Assembly (NCBI GenBank): GCA_965153455.1
Contig: OZ234493.1
Coordinates: forward strand, 7,678,213 to 7,742,212
DNA length: 64,000 nt
Source: Sphagnum compactum
Lineage: Eukaryota; Bryophyta; Sphagnopsida; Sphagnales
Direction of reading: 5' to 3'
In this document: piece by piece, positions 1 through 12,800 of the stretch
Position numbering within the stretch: the stretch's first letter is position 1
Layout of the letters: each line of letters starts with the position of its first letter
Notes under the pieces: model-generated
Seen by the model: the letters and a program-made list of their open reading frames with translations, nothing else
The model's database searches: none
Told to the model about the DNA's origin: nothing
Made by a program: the position numbers and the translations under genes

Positions 1-3000
1 AACTTAGCTGGAAAATTTGCTGGGTGTCAATAACTGAACGAGTGGAATCCAACACTGTATGCAACATGTATGCAGTGGAGTTCATTGAGAAGGATCGTTA
101 CAGCTGCAGTGTATGGCTGTAGCTCTATTTTTAATCATATTGCTTCTGGACACACCTGTTCTCACTTCAACTAGCCCTCTTTTATGAAGCCAATGGCCAA
201 AGGAATTTGATTGCCACCTGCTGGGCCTTTCATTGAAGAAGAGCACTGTGATGGAATGGGGAATTGATCACAAGCTCCTAAGCTGGGTCATTACTTACTT
301 TGCAACACATTGTCTCTCACTGCCTGAGTGCTTCACTTGCAGTTCTTGCATCTTCAGGTGGACAAGAAGGGTTTAGGGTTCTGGTTATACAGATAGACCT
401 GCATTGCAGCTTTCTGGTTAGGTTCGGTGTTGGGCAGTTCTCTGGTTTTACTGATAATCATTGGGTATGGATTTTAAGAAGAGTGTAAGATTTGTCATGG
501 TTCTTTATCTTCATTTTTTTCATCTTCAAGAAACTTGGGCTGGGTTTCAAAATTTCGAAAGAAATGATTTCACCTGCTTTTCACAGTGTTGGTTCTCACA
601 CATTTGATCCTAGCCAGTTTTCCAAGGCGATTTTCACATATCAATTATCAAAAGTTCTATTTTTCCAACATGAAATTTTTTATTTCAAACATTTTATACG
701 TTCACAATTTCATCCCATTCAAAACGAACTTTCAAAGTTTTCTAACTTCTCTAAATCTAGATCCTTTTCAATTAACTCCACCAAATTGAAATGTGGTTTG
801 CAATCAAGATTATGATCACTTGACCAATTTTTGCTTAGAAAAATGAATTTTTCTAGATTGTCTCTAGATTGTCCAATTGTAAATGGCATGTCCTTAGGTT
901 TATAAATATGCCCATTGAAAAAAAATCCTCATTCTCAATTTGCGATCCTATAATGCTTAGGACTTGGCAAGTTAAAAAATCAACAATAGGAAACATGGTT
1001 TTACATTTTCCTCACCATTGAAAAAAAACATTTGATTTCGTTGGGATCCACTTGGTAATGTTTGAAAATCAATGACAAGTTCTTTCGCAAGTTTAATTGT
1101 GCTAACACTCTACTAAAAAAATCCAAACTTGAATCTTCATCAAGTATTTGTTTTACACAATACTTTAAGTTCTATCATTAAATGCAAATGATGATAGCAC
1201 TTCATAAGCATAGGATCGCCTATCATATTATTCAACAATACACACCTTCCTTGCAACCAATAAAAGAAAACATTAAATGAAGGCTTTTAAACTTAGGGTC
1301 TAACATCAAAAATAACATATTGGAACTTTTTTTCATATTTTTTAAAAAGAAAAGAAAATTCCAAAACACCACAAATTTCTTTTCTAATGTTGGAATCAAA
1401 CAAAGTGAATTCAAGAAAAACCCCAAAACCATCATCAATCAAATTGACTTGGGTTGGTGAATTTGTAATTTCTTCCCTAAATTTTAAGCACATAATAGTA
1501 GTAGTTTACAATGCATCATAAAATAACTAGTGGTTATTAGACTGGTTCAAAACATTCACAACAGGAGAAAAAAAATCTATAATTATTTTTTAAATGTCCC
1601 AAGTAAGAAGAGGTGGCATTCTTTCAATGATTTTGACAATATTATGTTTGCTGTAGCAAAGGATAATGATATCCTTGAATTGTAAAGCCTCTTGGAACAT
1701 AATGATTTTGATAATAAACCTACAATTAAAATTATAATTACAATGTTAATGTTTTCTTCTAATACAATCCAAAGAAGACTAAAATATAAAATAAGCAAGT
1801 AATAAATATTAGAAATTTACTTTTGTTTTCAATAAACTATTCAATTTTTGGGGTTGAAGATGAGAATTTTCATAAGCCTTGTTCCATTCATGTTTGCTTT
1901 TCCCAAATTTTAAGGCCAAATTATACATTTATGTAAACTTAATTGTGTAAATTTGATTGAAACATATCTCAAATTTCTATAACTTTTTCATTAATTGTAA
2001 CATATTAACATGTTTTTAAAAAACATAACCAAAACAAATATTCTGAAAACTTTCATCCAAACTTAAAGCCTCACATTTCCCAATAAATTTTAGGACAATT
2101 ATCATGGTATTCAAAATTGACTCTTCATTTTTGACATAGGTAATGATTTTTCTTTGAATTCTTAATTCATATTGGGGTCCAAATTTTTAAGGTGTATCGT
2201 GACATTGCATCATTTTTTCTATATTTTCAATTTAGTCTTATTTTATCATATAATGACACATCTATGTATGATTATGGTGGAATCTAAAATTGCAGTGGTC
2301 TAGAATATGATATTATGAAATTTAAAATTTTTTGATTCAATAATTTGATGAGGATCAAAACATAAGGAAAAAAAGGATTTTATTAAAAATTAAACCCTTT
2401 TCATCTTGGGTAATACACCTTAAAAGAGTTTTACCCATTGATCAAATAATTTTGTCAAATTGTTAGCTGAGGCTTGACCAATTGTCTTTATTGTTTCAAA
2501 CAAATCAACATTCACATATTTAGGCTACAAACCAAATCCTAAGAAGTTAATGATAAGAACAAATATATCATGAACCTCCTAAGACATCCATTAATTAGAA
2601 CTTGATATTGCATAAATACAATTTACCAATTTTGACAAAATATACTGTTTTTTAGTTTTCTTCACCAAATTTGATAATAATTCTTAGAAAAATATTTTTT
2701 GGATGGGAAGACAATTTGAAAACACAAGCGTAAAATCAAATGCTTCAACTAAATGTTTTCTCCAAATTGCAAAGATAATTGATTCTTCACAACTAAGAGA
2801 TTAAGCTTTTGCAAAAATTCTTTTTGTTACACATCATACTTTTTACAAAAGATTTTTCACACCCAAAAATTAGATATTGCACTTATGAGCGAGCAGCCTA
2901 CCAGGGCTAGACGGTTATTCAAAACTGCACCAAACTCCCTCCAGGTTTTTGAAATAACTGGAACCAGTGGTTCTTTGATTATGAATTTTTTCAAAATATT

Positions 3001-3529
3001 GAGAACTGGTGGATTATTGACCAATTCAAAAAACCACCCAACACTTGACAAATTTGTATAACCTTAGACAATACCAGCCTTGCGTCGGCATGATCTCAGT
3101 AATGACCATGTATCAAACCAGTCTGGTATTAGATAGTGCTGATACCTAACATATAACCTTATTGGTGTAGCATTTCCTTCACAAATATTCTGGTTGATGA
3201 CCTACTGGTTTGGTTGGTGGTCGAGTTTTTGATATTACCTCATTTGAGTAACATGGCCATTTTGTGAGGAAAACTTAGGTACAAGTATGTTCTTCATTGT
3301 TGATGTTGAACTTTGAAGCTGACAACATATGATATAGTAGAATATGGATTTGGCCCGCCCTTCCCAGGGTGAATGTGAAAAGCAAGGTTTGGTCTGGGGC
3401 TGTTGTGTTCTATATAGACACACAGTTGAAAAATATTGTCATTCACTTGATTTTTAATCAATTGTGTCCAATTGTGAATGCCAAGGTGAACGTGCCTAGT
3501 GGGGTACCTTCACCTTCTTGAGTGAGGAC

Positions 3530-3545
3530 CCTAAACCCTAAACCT
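3530..3545 (+). repeat. Two telomere-like CCCTAAA units
   Basis: CCCTAAACCCTAAACC is two units of the plant telomere repeat and contains the telo-box AAACCCTAA. There is no gene close by, so it may be a chance or relic interstitial motif. Confidence 0.6.
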
Positions 3546-3801
3546 ATATTGGAAGAAATGGAAAATATTAAATTTGGACCAAGAATCAGGTCTGATTTTC
3601 AAAATCAAAATTGAATTAATTTTTTTTTTAAAGAATTGGATCCAGAATTGGTTCCATAGTTCGTTTTACATTTAGAACCACAATCAAGAGCTGTGATTTT
3701 GGAAAAAAAAGAAAAGTGAATGGAACCGAGGTTAACCTGTAATCAACCATTGGTTCCAATCTGAGTTAGTAAGAACCAAACTGGAACCAGGTCTGAGTTT
3801 C

Positions 3802-3825
3802 GGAACTGGAACTGGAACTGGAACT
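3802..3825 (+). repeat. GGAACT hexanucleotide microsatellite, 4 units
   Basis: Four perfect GGAACT units followed by a degenerate fifth (GGAGGT). The Pro-Val repeat that appears on the minus strand is only a by-product of this microsatellite, not a protein domain. Confidence 0.85.
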
Positions 3826-4266
3826 GGAGGTTTTTGAAGAACCAGACTCAGAACCTGGATCATGGTTCCATTAATGTATTGAACTGGAGGTTCTGCATAA
3901 AATACTAAACAAACTGCCCAACAGTGCTTTCTACCATGGTATGGTATCAGTGCAGGTGCAGATTGCTCACCCAAGGCAATGTGGAAACCTGTTGAAACGC
4001 ACCCCAAGGTTTAGAAAAGTCCCATGATAGTTGAACCATGGTCAATTTTGAAAGGCAAAATGTTAGAAAATTCCCATTGCAGAAGCCTAACGAAAGGTTA
4101 GAAAAGTCTGTTAGTGGAAGCATGGTGAAAGGTTCATGGTGGAAGCATGGTGAAAGGTTTCGAATTCCCTCTCTGACTTGTAGCAGCCAAATTTTGGCTA
4201 GGCTCTGTTGTAAATGATGGCCAGCCCACCTAACCTCAAGGGAAGTCACAAAATAAAAAATCCTGC

Positions 4267-4451
4267 CACAGAGATATCTGCAACAAACAAAAAGATAGAA
4301 TGAAACTCAGAAACTCAGATTTGGCCAAATTTGGTGCTAATCTGAGTTCCAATCCCCCTTGAAGCCCAGTGTCCTTTTTTCACTGTTTTTTTAGAAATCT
4401 CACCCCTTTTATGACCAAACAAGCTTTCCTTACTTTGCGGATATCTCTGTG
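4267..4451. repeat. Nested inverted repeat (possible fold-back MITE relic)
   Basis: Outer arms 4267-4281 and 4437-4451 pair over 15 nt with one mismatch (CACAGAGATATCTGC against GCGGATATCTCTGTG). Inner arms 4312-4321 and 4339-4348 pair perfectly over 10 nt (AACTCAGATT/AATCTGAGTT). Two concentric arm pairs suggest a small fold-back element, but I see no clear target-site duplication. Confidence 0.4.
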
Positions 4452-4599
4452 CAAGAAGAAGCCGGGTGAAAAACAATTAGGTTACAAAAGTCTTGATGTG
4501 GGAAGCCAGGTGAAATATGAGAAAAGTCCCATTGTGGAAGCACCAGTGGTGAAAGGCAAAAAAGCAGCTCAAAATGTGGGTGTGAAATTGACTAAGTTA

Positions 4600-6452
4600 C
4601 TTCCAACAGGATTTGCTTGCTACTTCGTCGCTAGGGCAAAAGCTTGGCTGTCATTCCATTCTTCTTCTTCTCCTTCTTCTTCCTCCTTCCTGCCTGTGCA
4701 CAAGCGTCCTTCCTAAAGATCCTCGACCATCTCGGTTTGTAGCTGGTGCTTCCCACAAATTTTTCAGATTAAGTGAGAGGAACGCTCGAGAGCTCTGTAT
4801 TAAGTGGTAGAGGTAACGATGGGAGGATGCATAACTAGTCTCGTGTCGACGACTCGGTGAGAGCTCGCTGAACACTTCTTTGGTACTTATACCTGGCAGG
4901 CCGGGCTTGGATGCCTCCGTGTCGCCGTGCTGCAGCGTTTGATAAGCGTTGATGAACTGATGTTTGTCCAACGACGAAGCAGGCCAGGGAACATATTATA
5001 TCGGACTAGTCTAGAGTGGCCGCCGTGATCGACGATATTCGTGGATGTGTTGGTGGTGGTGCAGGTGAGGAGCGGCGCGCAGCGGCGTTGGGGGTGGTGG
5101 CCAGTCTCATACAGCAGCTTTGGTTCGTTGCACCTGAACGAGACTGACCATATTAACCTTTTGTGTGGCTTGAGGACTACCTAAGTCACTTAGAAGTTTT
5201 AATGAAAGCTGGCTTAGAACATTATGAATCGCGGAATCTAGAAAACGTTTTGGTGCATTTTCGAGAGACTTACTACATCTTTTGGTGTACCTATGATGGA
5301 TGATGATATGCTTCTCCTCTCAGCAGCTCGCAGAGTAAAGCACAAGCTCCTCAAGGCCCGCTGCTAGGGATTGTAAGTAATACGTGGGTTTTAAACACGA
5401 ATTTGCTCCAGCCGCTTTGCAATAACGTTGTTCACCAAGGTCGAGGCTGTTTCTAGCTAGCATAGATGTTGACCTGATCAGCAAGTCCGTGATTTCTTTA
5501 AAGTCATATACACTTTGACATCGGGGAATCATTGTCAGGTTCGTGCAGGGCCGGCCGTCGGACCTGGCGGAAATTATACCACTACATTGGATCTCATAGA
5601 GCATAGACACTTGACGTTACTAGAAGCTGATACACCTCTAGACTTTTACATTTTGTGGTGGTTGTCCCAGTTTCACACATCTCCAGGAGTTTGTGACGAA
5701 ACTGACAGGCCTCTGAAGCAAAGCTTCACCTAACTCATGATGTGGTCCACATCATGAAAGGCTGAAACTTGAAACCATAGCATTTGGCCGCAAGGAAATT
5801 GTGGAGTCCGCTGTGGGAAAGATCAGTTGGGATAGTCTTCACGTGACACGGACCTCGATTGCATCCCTAAACACGCGGCTTACTCGTCTGTCTTTTCTGT
5901 CGAATGTATAATATTGTGTGTTCAAGCTCGCGGATTGAGGAATTGCACAGTTTCTTTAGCGGAAGCTTGTAGATGTTTTTATCAGTTGGTTTCTTGAAAC
6001 CAGAATTAATATGTTGCGTGTTTTCCATCTCAGTAGAATCAGATGGGGTGCAACAGCTTAATATTGATCAAACAATTTCCTCAGACTATAGACGACGATG
6101 CTAGCTAGGCTACTGGCATAGAGAGACGCCAGCGCCCAGAGAATATATGCGTTGTTGACATCCCTCACGATAAGACCATGATTTGACCAGGGCGTCGATA
6201 TACTTTTGAACAACCAAGATCCAACAAGGTATTTCTTGGTTTGCAGACTACCACCACAGTGGGTCGGCGCGATCTCCATCAATTTAATTCTCATGATTTT
6301 TGCTATGTCTCATGCTCCGCTGCATTTCCTGTGATTGTATACATAGAGCTGCATCCATATGTTACAAAATATATAGATAGAAGAAGGCGGCGAGTCGAAG
6401 ACAAGAAGTTGACTTCAGTCTAGCCAATCTGCAGGAACGTCCTGGTCCAGCC
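4600..6452. promoter_or_regulatory. Upstream region of the MADS gene
   Basis: About 1.8 kb of noticeably GC-richer DNA with no family-matching frame ends at the MADS start codon. A CT-rich stretch (about 4660-4695) opens it. A perfect 11-bp inverted repeat with a 1-nt centre lies at 5735-5757. A CTGCAG at 6429-6434, just before the start codon, could be a 5'UTR intron acceptor. Promoter function is inferred only from position; I cannot place the transcription start. Confidence 0.4.
5735..5757. promoter_or_regulatory. Perfect 23-nt palindrome upstream of the MADS gene
   Basis: TCATGATGTGG and CCACATCATGA are exact reverse complements separated by one T. The site lies about 700 bp upstream of the MADS start codon. 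It is symmetric enough to be a dimeric-protein site, but no known motif is assigned and chance remains possible. Confidence 0.35.
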
Positions 6453-9400
6453 ATGGGAAGGGTGAAGCTCGAGATCAAGAAGATTGAGAATCCGACCAAC
6501 AGGCAGGTGACATACTCCAAGCGACGCAATGGGTTAATCAAGAAGGCATACGAGCTCTCGGTGCTTTGCGACATCGACATTGGTCTTATCATGTTCTCAC
6601 CGTCCGGGAAGCTCACGCAGTATTGTAATTGTAGGTTCGCTGCTTCCGCCTGAAAGTTCACTTGTGGATTTCAACACAATATTGTGCTCGGTCGTGTCGG
6701 CTTTTTTGGTACTGAGGTATCTGTTGCAACAACCTTACATGGTGATCCTGCTGTACAGTACAGCTTCAGATTCTAGTACAAGAAAAGGTTCTCTCTCGTG
6801 GATAGGGAGGAACAGGTTGAAGAAGTGCTTAAGGGTTTCATGAAGAAGATGGAAGAGTGGTCCTGTCAATGATCATAATATTGACGTTGAATTCTCGGGT
6901 GGGGGGGATGCCGCGGGGAGCAGGATGGAAGATGTTATCACTCGTTTCGCCAATCTGCCGCTGCACGAGCGGAACAAAAGGTACTTGTGGCCATGATATT
7001 ATTCTTGTATTGTTCGAGCTGATTCGGAGCTCTTCTTCTTCTCCTTCTTGAGCTCCAGCTAGTGAAATTAAGTGGATTCTGCCTTAAGCGCTCAGTTCAT
7101 TTTCAGCGAGGTTGTAGCGCGCGGATCATACGGCAGATCATCAGATGGCCAACTCTTCTCATGACTTCAATTACAACGTTCTACTAGCTGTAGTCCTGCC
7201 GCTCTCCTCTTTCCATCTCCTCTTGACATGCCTTTGATACAAGTTCATTGAGATGCTCATTACGCTCTCGGGAACTTCTTCCTTGTGGGTATCTCTATAC
7301 AGTGTTTGTCAAAAGTCTTGACAATCTCCTGGATTGAGCGCTTTCTGCACCAGCACTGCTTCACAGAATTCAGCAGGTTTTTGACAAGTTTGTCTTACAT
7401 CATCAAAACCCAGACTGTAGTCCGTCATGGATACTGATCAATCTTGGGCATATTGTATGTGTGCGTGCATGATTCTCGCCATTTCTACATCCTCAACCCA
7501 CACGACATCAACCTGCAGAAAGAGCGAGAATCTGGAGGTAAGCTTTGGATATAACCTTCTGGTGTTACTAACCGTGTAGCTATGACATATGCAATCTCAA
7601 CGGATGCACGATGAAGCTGATCAGGTGTTATAATGAGAACACCAAGAAATCTAGTAATAATTACTTAGTTCCTCATGTGAAATATATAACGGATGCAACC
7701 TTGCTTGGACAGCATTTGCACAAGACCGTGAAGAAGCTTGCAGCAGGAGAGGAGGATCGGGTGTTCAGCTATCAGGTGGCTTCCGGATCAAGGTGATGAG
7801 CCGGCGCCTAGATATAATATCAGTTATAAGGCTGCATCGTGAGCTGCCGCACTTGCATCTCAAAATTCTGTCCATCTCCTCTTGAAGATTGATCTTCTGG
7901 TGTTTATCTTAATTACAATCACTTCTGCAGCTGGCTACGTCTGGTATTTCCAGGAATATTTCTCCAACAGCCTGAGATTATAACGCTAATTAACGTTTAA
8001 ATATTATATGATAGGCTCGGCAAATCATGTGTGTGCGGAATGTGAACTCTTGCAGTGAGAATTATGATATTGCGATGTTGCAAGAAGAGATGAAGAAGCT
8101 AACACAAGAGAAAGAACTGCTGGAACAACGGGCAAGGTAAAGAAATTCTTCGTGAGGGTCGCGGTACCTCCTAGCTTCTGTGCAATTAGTACTGATCCCT
8201 GACAACACACTACTGTGCCATTGAAATCTACCTGAATCGTCTCTTGGATCATGTCCGGCATTGGACATCATCAACTCTGTCGTTTGTTGCTTTAGCATTA
8301 ACGAAGCTGCTGAAGTTGGAGTCCACGAAAGGTCAATGCATACACAATGCAAGTGTAGGAAATGAAGGGAGTGGGGATGATTTCTATATGTGCCTGCAGA
8401 TTAATTCTTGCAGATGAACAAATGCTTCAACGTGTAACATCGGTCCAGCAACTGGAAGACATGGAAACAGAACTAGAACAGGCTCTTGAAAGAGTTCATG
8501 AACGTAAGGTACGATATACGTCTTCAAGTACTACTAGCTGTAGTTTAGCTTACTCGTTTCTACTCATGCTTTTGTGTTCAAATTCTCAAGCTCGAGTACG
8601 CCTCACATGAGAGTCACATATCTTGTCATGAAGCTGTCTGAAGGAGCAACCATTATTGTGTCTCATGGGGTTCCTCGGGGTTGAGCAGAGCTATGTCATG
8701 AACAGCACCTTATATGGTCAATCTGCCAGCGGCATACAAAGACAGGTGACACACAATTTTCCCTTTGACATTGGTTCTAAGAAGGATTTCTAAAAGGTAT
8801 AACTAAGAGCTTTCCCACATTGCAGGTGCATAGGAAGTTGTACGAAAACTCGCTGTGATAATTGATTCCCCAGACATGGCATTCTTCTTCTTTACATCTT
8901 CTGTCCCCCTTGAACTCTTGGTCGTCACCTTTTATCCCTCTAGTAATTGACAGCGTGCATGACATGCGAGTACTCCTGCAATGATCTATAGCAGATGTAG
9001 ATAAGCTAACGAGCGTGCTGCGATTAGCGCGAGTTCATGCAGGGGACCAATATGCGGCTGATGGGCATGCAGCATGGAGAAGGAGCAATGACAGGCACAA
9101 AAGCTGCAGCTCCCAGCTCGTTTTTACATTGGAATATCATGCGAGAGCGTGATCAACCAGCTGCTGCTACTCTTCAACAGTACATAGACCATGATCAGTC
9201 TATTTTACTTGCCCAGATGCAGTCCAGGTAGCAGCAGTTCTTGAGTATGGCGAATTGCTTTTACTAGAGTATGTGATCAGGGATTGCTCCAATGTATTGC
9301 ACATCATCGGTCAACAAGAATCTGATTGTTTTTTTTTTGTTTCTTTTTTGTGTCTCGCGCCGTTCATACATCAGTAAGGAACTGGGAAGTACCAGCGCCG

Positions 9401-9879
9401 GCGGGGCAAGCACGTCCGGTTTCTTTCCAGCTGCATCGCAACCAGACTTGCACGATGATCATCAGACGGCGATAGGCCGCGCCCGGATCATAAGTCTGCC
9501 AACGCTGGGCACGAACACGGCTTCTACCGCACGCGGCGGTCTCGCCATTCACGAGTTGCAGGGCGGCAATATTGACAGCCAGTCCGTGCGGCACTACGCG
9601 GAATACGAGCTGAAGCTGAAAACTGAGTTGGAATTAGGTGATGATGAAAACAGCAATAGTATGGCGGCGTTTGCGGCAGCAGCTTCAAGTAGCCGCTTGA
9701 GTCATGGGCAGCTGCCTACTGCAAAGCTGGGAGCAGAATTAGCTGCTGATCACACTATTGGAATTATAAGTAGTGCAGCCGAGCAATTACAAGAGGATGC
9801 AGTTTGGAATTCACCTCATCAGCAAACCTACTCAGGCGCACAATACCCAGGAACGTCTTATTTCACACGGATGATCTAG
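6453..9879 (+). CDS. MIKC*-type MADS-box transcription factor, 8 exons
   Basis: Exons: 6453-6634, 6924-6980, 7519-7537, 7713-7792, 8056-8136, 8400-8508, 9028-9227 and 9375-9879, giving about 410 residues. All junctions are GT/AG and keep phase. Residues 1-60 form the DNA-binding MADS domain: it starts [20 protein letters not shown], then [15 protein letters not shown] and FSPSGKL. Exons 2-4 encode the I region ([19 protein letters not shown], then ENLEHLHK). Exons 5-6 give a K-like coiled coil with [18 protein letters not shown]. Exons 7-8 give a long C-terminal region rich in Ala, Ser and Gln. The many small exons between MADS and K regions, and the KIEN/FSPSGKL wording, match the MIKC* (AGL65/66/104-like) class, whose members act as nuclear heterodimers in gametophyte and pollen development in studied plants. 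The 5' edge of exon 7 is the least certain: 9028 keeps phase, but its acceptor has a weak pyrimidine tract. Function in this species is inferred. Confidence 0.9.
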
Positions 9880-12800
9880 AACATACATCACAACCTCGTA
9901 AAGCCAATATACCCAATATTGTAGGGCGTGCACCTCATGAAAAGTGGAGCTTTTTTTTTTTTAGTTTTTTCCCCCTTGTGTTGGTTTTTTTCTTTCCCCC
10001 AGTTATGAAAGTTCTTATCTAGGCCCAAAGTCTTTCTTTGACTTACAACAGAAGTTTTTAAATTATCTTGTTCTAGTGGCTTTCTTGATTTAATTGTGAG
10101 TATGGAGATTTCTGGATGCTTTTGAGAGTTATTCTTGCTATACTTATAATGGTTGCAAACTCTAATAAATACTAAATTCTGGTCATATCTCATTTGTGCT
10201 GCATGTGTCTGTCATTCGCATGGCCTAAGAAGCATAATTATTACATGCAACTATAAATAAACATCATTCTTTGAGTCTGTAGAGCTTTCAACATGAAGAA
10301 GAAGTGCGCAAACTTCAGCTAGAATATTCATTATGCTTCTTAACACAAAATCCGGATTCTGATATATTCAGTTGAGCAAACTTCAGAGTTAATGTTTCTT
10401 AATACACTTGTCACTCTAATAATTGATTTCCTTTTTTTTGCAGAATTTGGATCCATGGAAATAGTGGCTGGAACTGCAGAATCCTGCATGAAAGTGTAAT
10501 GGGCTGATCTAGAACTGGATGGTAAAAAATTTGATCATCGAGAGCTTGCTGCATTGAGTTCATGTTGATCTAGAGCATATGAGTTAAGAGCAATTTGATC
10601 AACTTGGTGTCTGATTACTGCAGTTTAATTTTCTCATCTAGATGATAATTACTGTTGACCCAGAGCTCTAATTAGTTTAATCATCAGATTTGAATAGACT
10701 GCAATTTCATAAGCTAGACTTGTAGTCACCAGGCACATGTCTGCATTTTTGTTTGGAAAGTTTAGTTTGCTCTGAAATCTGAGTCAAATTTTCACTTGGG
10801 TGTGCATTGTAACTCCTTCCATTCAGGCTTTAAAGCTGCATTTTGGTAACTATTCCTGTCCAGCTTGGGTTCAATGCAGCTGGGGTGCTTTGCTATTTCC
10901 ATGTTGCTTTGAGCAAACTTGCAACCTGCATGTGTGTACTGTGCTGAAAGTAGCTCGATGTGGGCTGGCGGTCAAATTAGCAGGGATATATATCACATGT
11001 AATTTGCATGAGCACATGATGTTATGCTTTCTAGCTCTCTCCCCTTGTTTTTCTTTTCTTTCTTTTTGGGTTCCTGCGGGCTGTGCATATTTTGGCCTTC
11101 CCTTTTTGTGTCCCTTGTGATGGTTTCAGCCATCAATCTTTTATTGGACCTTTGGCTTGATGCTTTCTAGACTCCTCTACAGACTGTTCTTTGATTAGGT
11201 TGATTGTGTTAAGATTTGCTTCCTCTTGAGATGAGCTTGCTTGAACATTACATTATAATTTCAGGACCTTTTCTTTAATGAGAACTGAGGAACTTATATG
11301 AATTTTTGTTTTTCCCTGGCCTGATTTCAACACTATATATGTCTATGATTGTCATGGTTTTAATAAACTTGCACAAAATAGCAAAAATTCAACACATCAT
11401 TGGGCCTATTTTGTTACATTTGATGGATGGTCAAGCATAGATTGTACAAGTTTGTAAATAATTGACGTGTTCCCTTTTTTAAGCTTTTTTTTTGAAATCT
11501 TTAAAAGTAACTCTAAAAGATAAAATAAGAATTTATTTATATTGTAAAAAAAATCATTCATGATGCAAATGAGATAAATCTTAAATCAATGTAGTAAGTA
11601 GGTAAGTTGGTAGGTAGGTTTTTAAGTCAATTGTTTCAAAACCAATTCCAATCTAAATCCAATGGAATTTTAAAAGAGTACTTGCTATTTAAATAAACAT
11701 CATTCACCAAAAAAAGAAATTACCAACATTATGCTAAGCCTTCCTTGAAATAGTAAACATCAAAAAAATTCTCAAGTTTTACATTAATCCTTCATTTTGA
11801 AAGTAATCATTGATTTTAATATACCAAGTTTGTGGACCCTTGCTAAGGGTTTTTTCTATTCTTTTTAAATTTAGGATTCTTATCTTTTAAGCTTTCTAAT
11901 TCTGGTTTATCAACAAGTTGCAATAGATCAATAGTTATAGAAAATCAAATATAATTTATTTTTTTCAAATGCGCAAGCAAAATTAAATTAGTCTTGCATA
12001 GTAAATCGAAAAAATGAAGATATCTAAGTTTTAAGTGAGCTTATTCATAAACCAATAATACAAGCAAAAAGTAGTCTCCAAAATTACAATAAGTTCCAAA
12101 AAGATCTCTATATCAATTCTCACATCCTTCTATTTATACCAAATATAGCATTGTTTTAAATTTAACAATGATTAACCAATAAAACTTGAGTTAAACTATA
12201 ACAACTATTGGTCACAAGTTTAAACTACCATGTTATTGTCAACAACCAATAACTATACAAGCTAATTACCAATTAAGTTAACCCCTGATTATTCTAACAC
12301 CTTGTACTAGTTATTTCAACAAACTGGTTCACTTAAGATTTTGTTATCCAACAATAACTATACTAAATTTAAAAGTTACATTGCCTCAACAATTACCAAT
12401 TGATAACAACCAATTAGTATATAAACACTTGAAACATTGGGTTAACAACCATGGTAAGGGCTTTTTCTAATTCGTAAAACCCCGCTTAAATAATTTGCAA
12501 TCCTTGCTTGCTTAAATAGTGTCGAATGTTTTGGTTATTTAATAAGCATCTTTCCAATCAATACATCATTCAACTAAGGTGATTTGAACATCAAGATATA
12601 AATTGGTTATCCATTATTTGCCTTTCCACTTGCAAGGATAATAATTATTTTGAGACTCTTGGGTACATTCACAATTGACCTATCACAAGAAAAAACATAT
12701 AATCTTATTCTATGTTAATGTGTTTTTGAAGCAAAATGAATGTTCAAAACATTTTAACAATCGAAGGTGGATATAAATGTTTAATTTTTCAATCAACAAG

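Larger units (their letters stand above)
1..4600. other. AT-rich intergenic DNA, no gene recognised
   Basis: No open frame here resembles a known family and none has convincing splice structure. The first 3 kb is strongly AT-rich with many homopolymer A and T runs. From about 3.5 kb the composition becomes more even and small repeats appear: a double telomere-like motif at 3530-3545, four perfect GGAACT units at 3802-3825, a doubled 25-bp unit near 4114-4160, and a nested inverted repeat at 4267-4451. I read it as spacer with decayed repeats. Confidence 0.6.
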
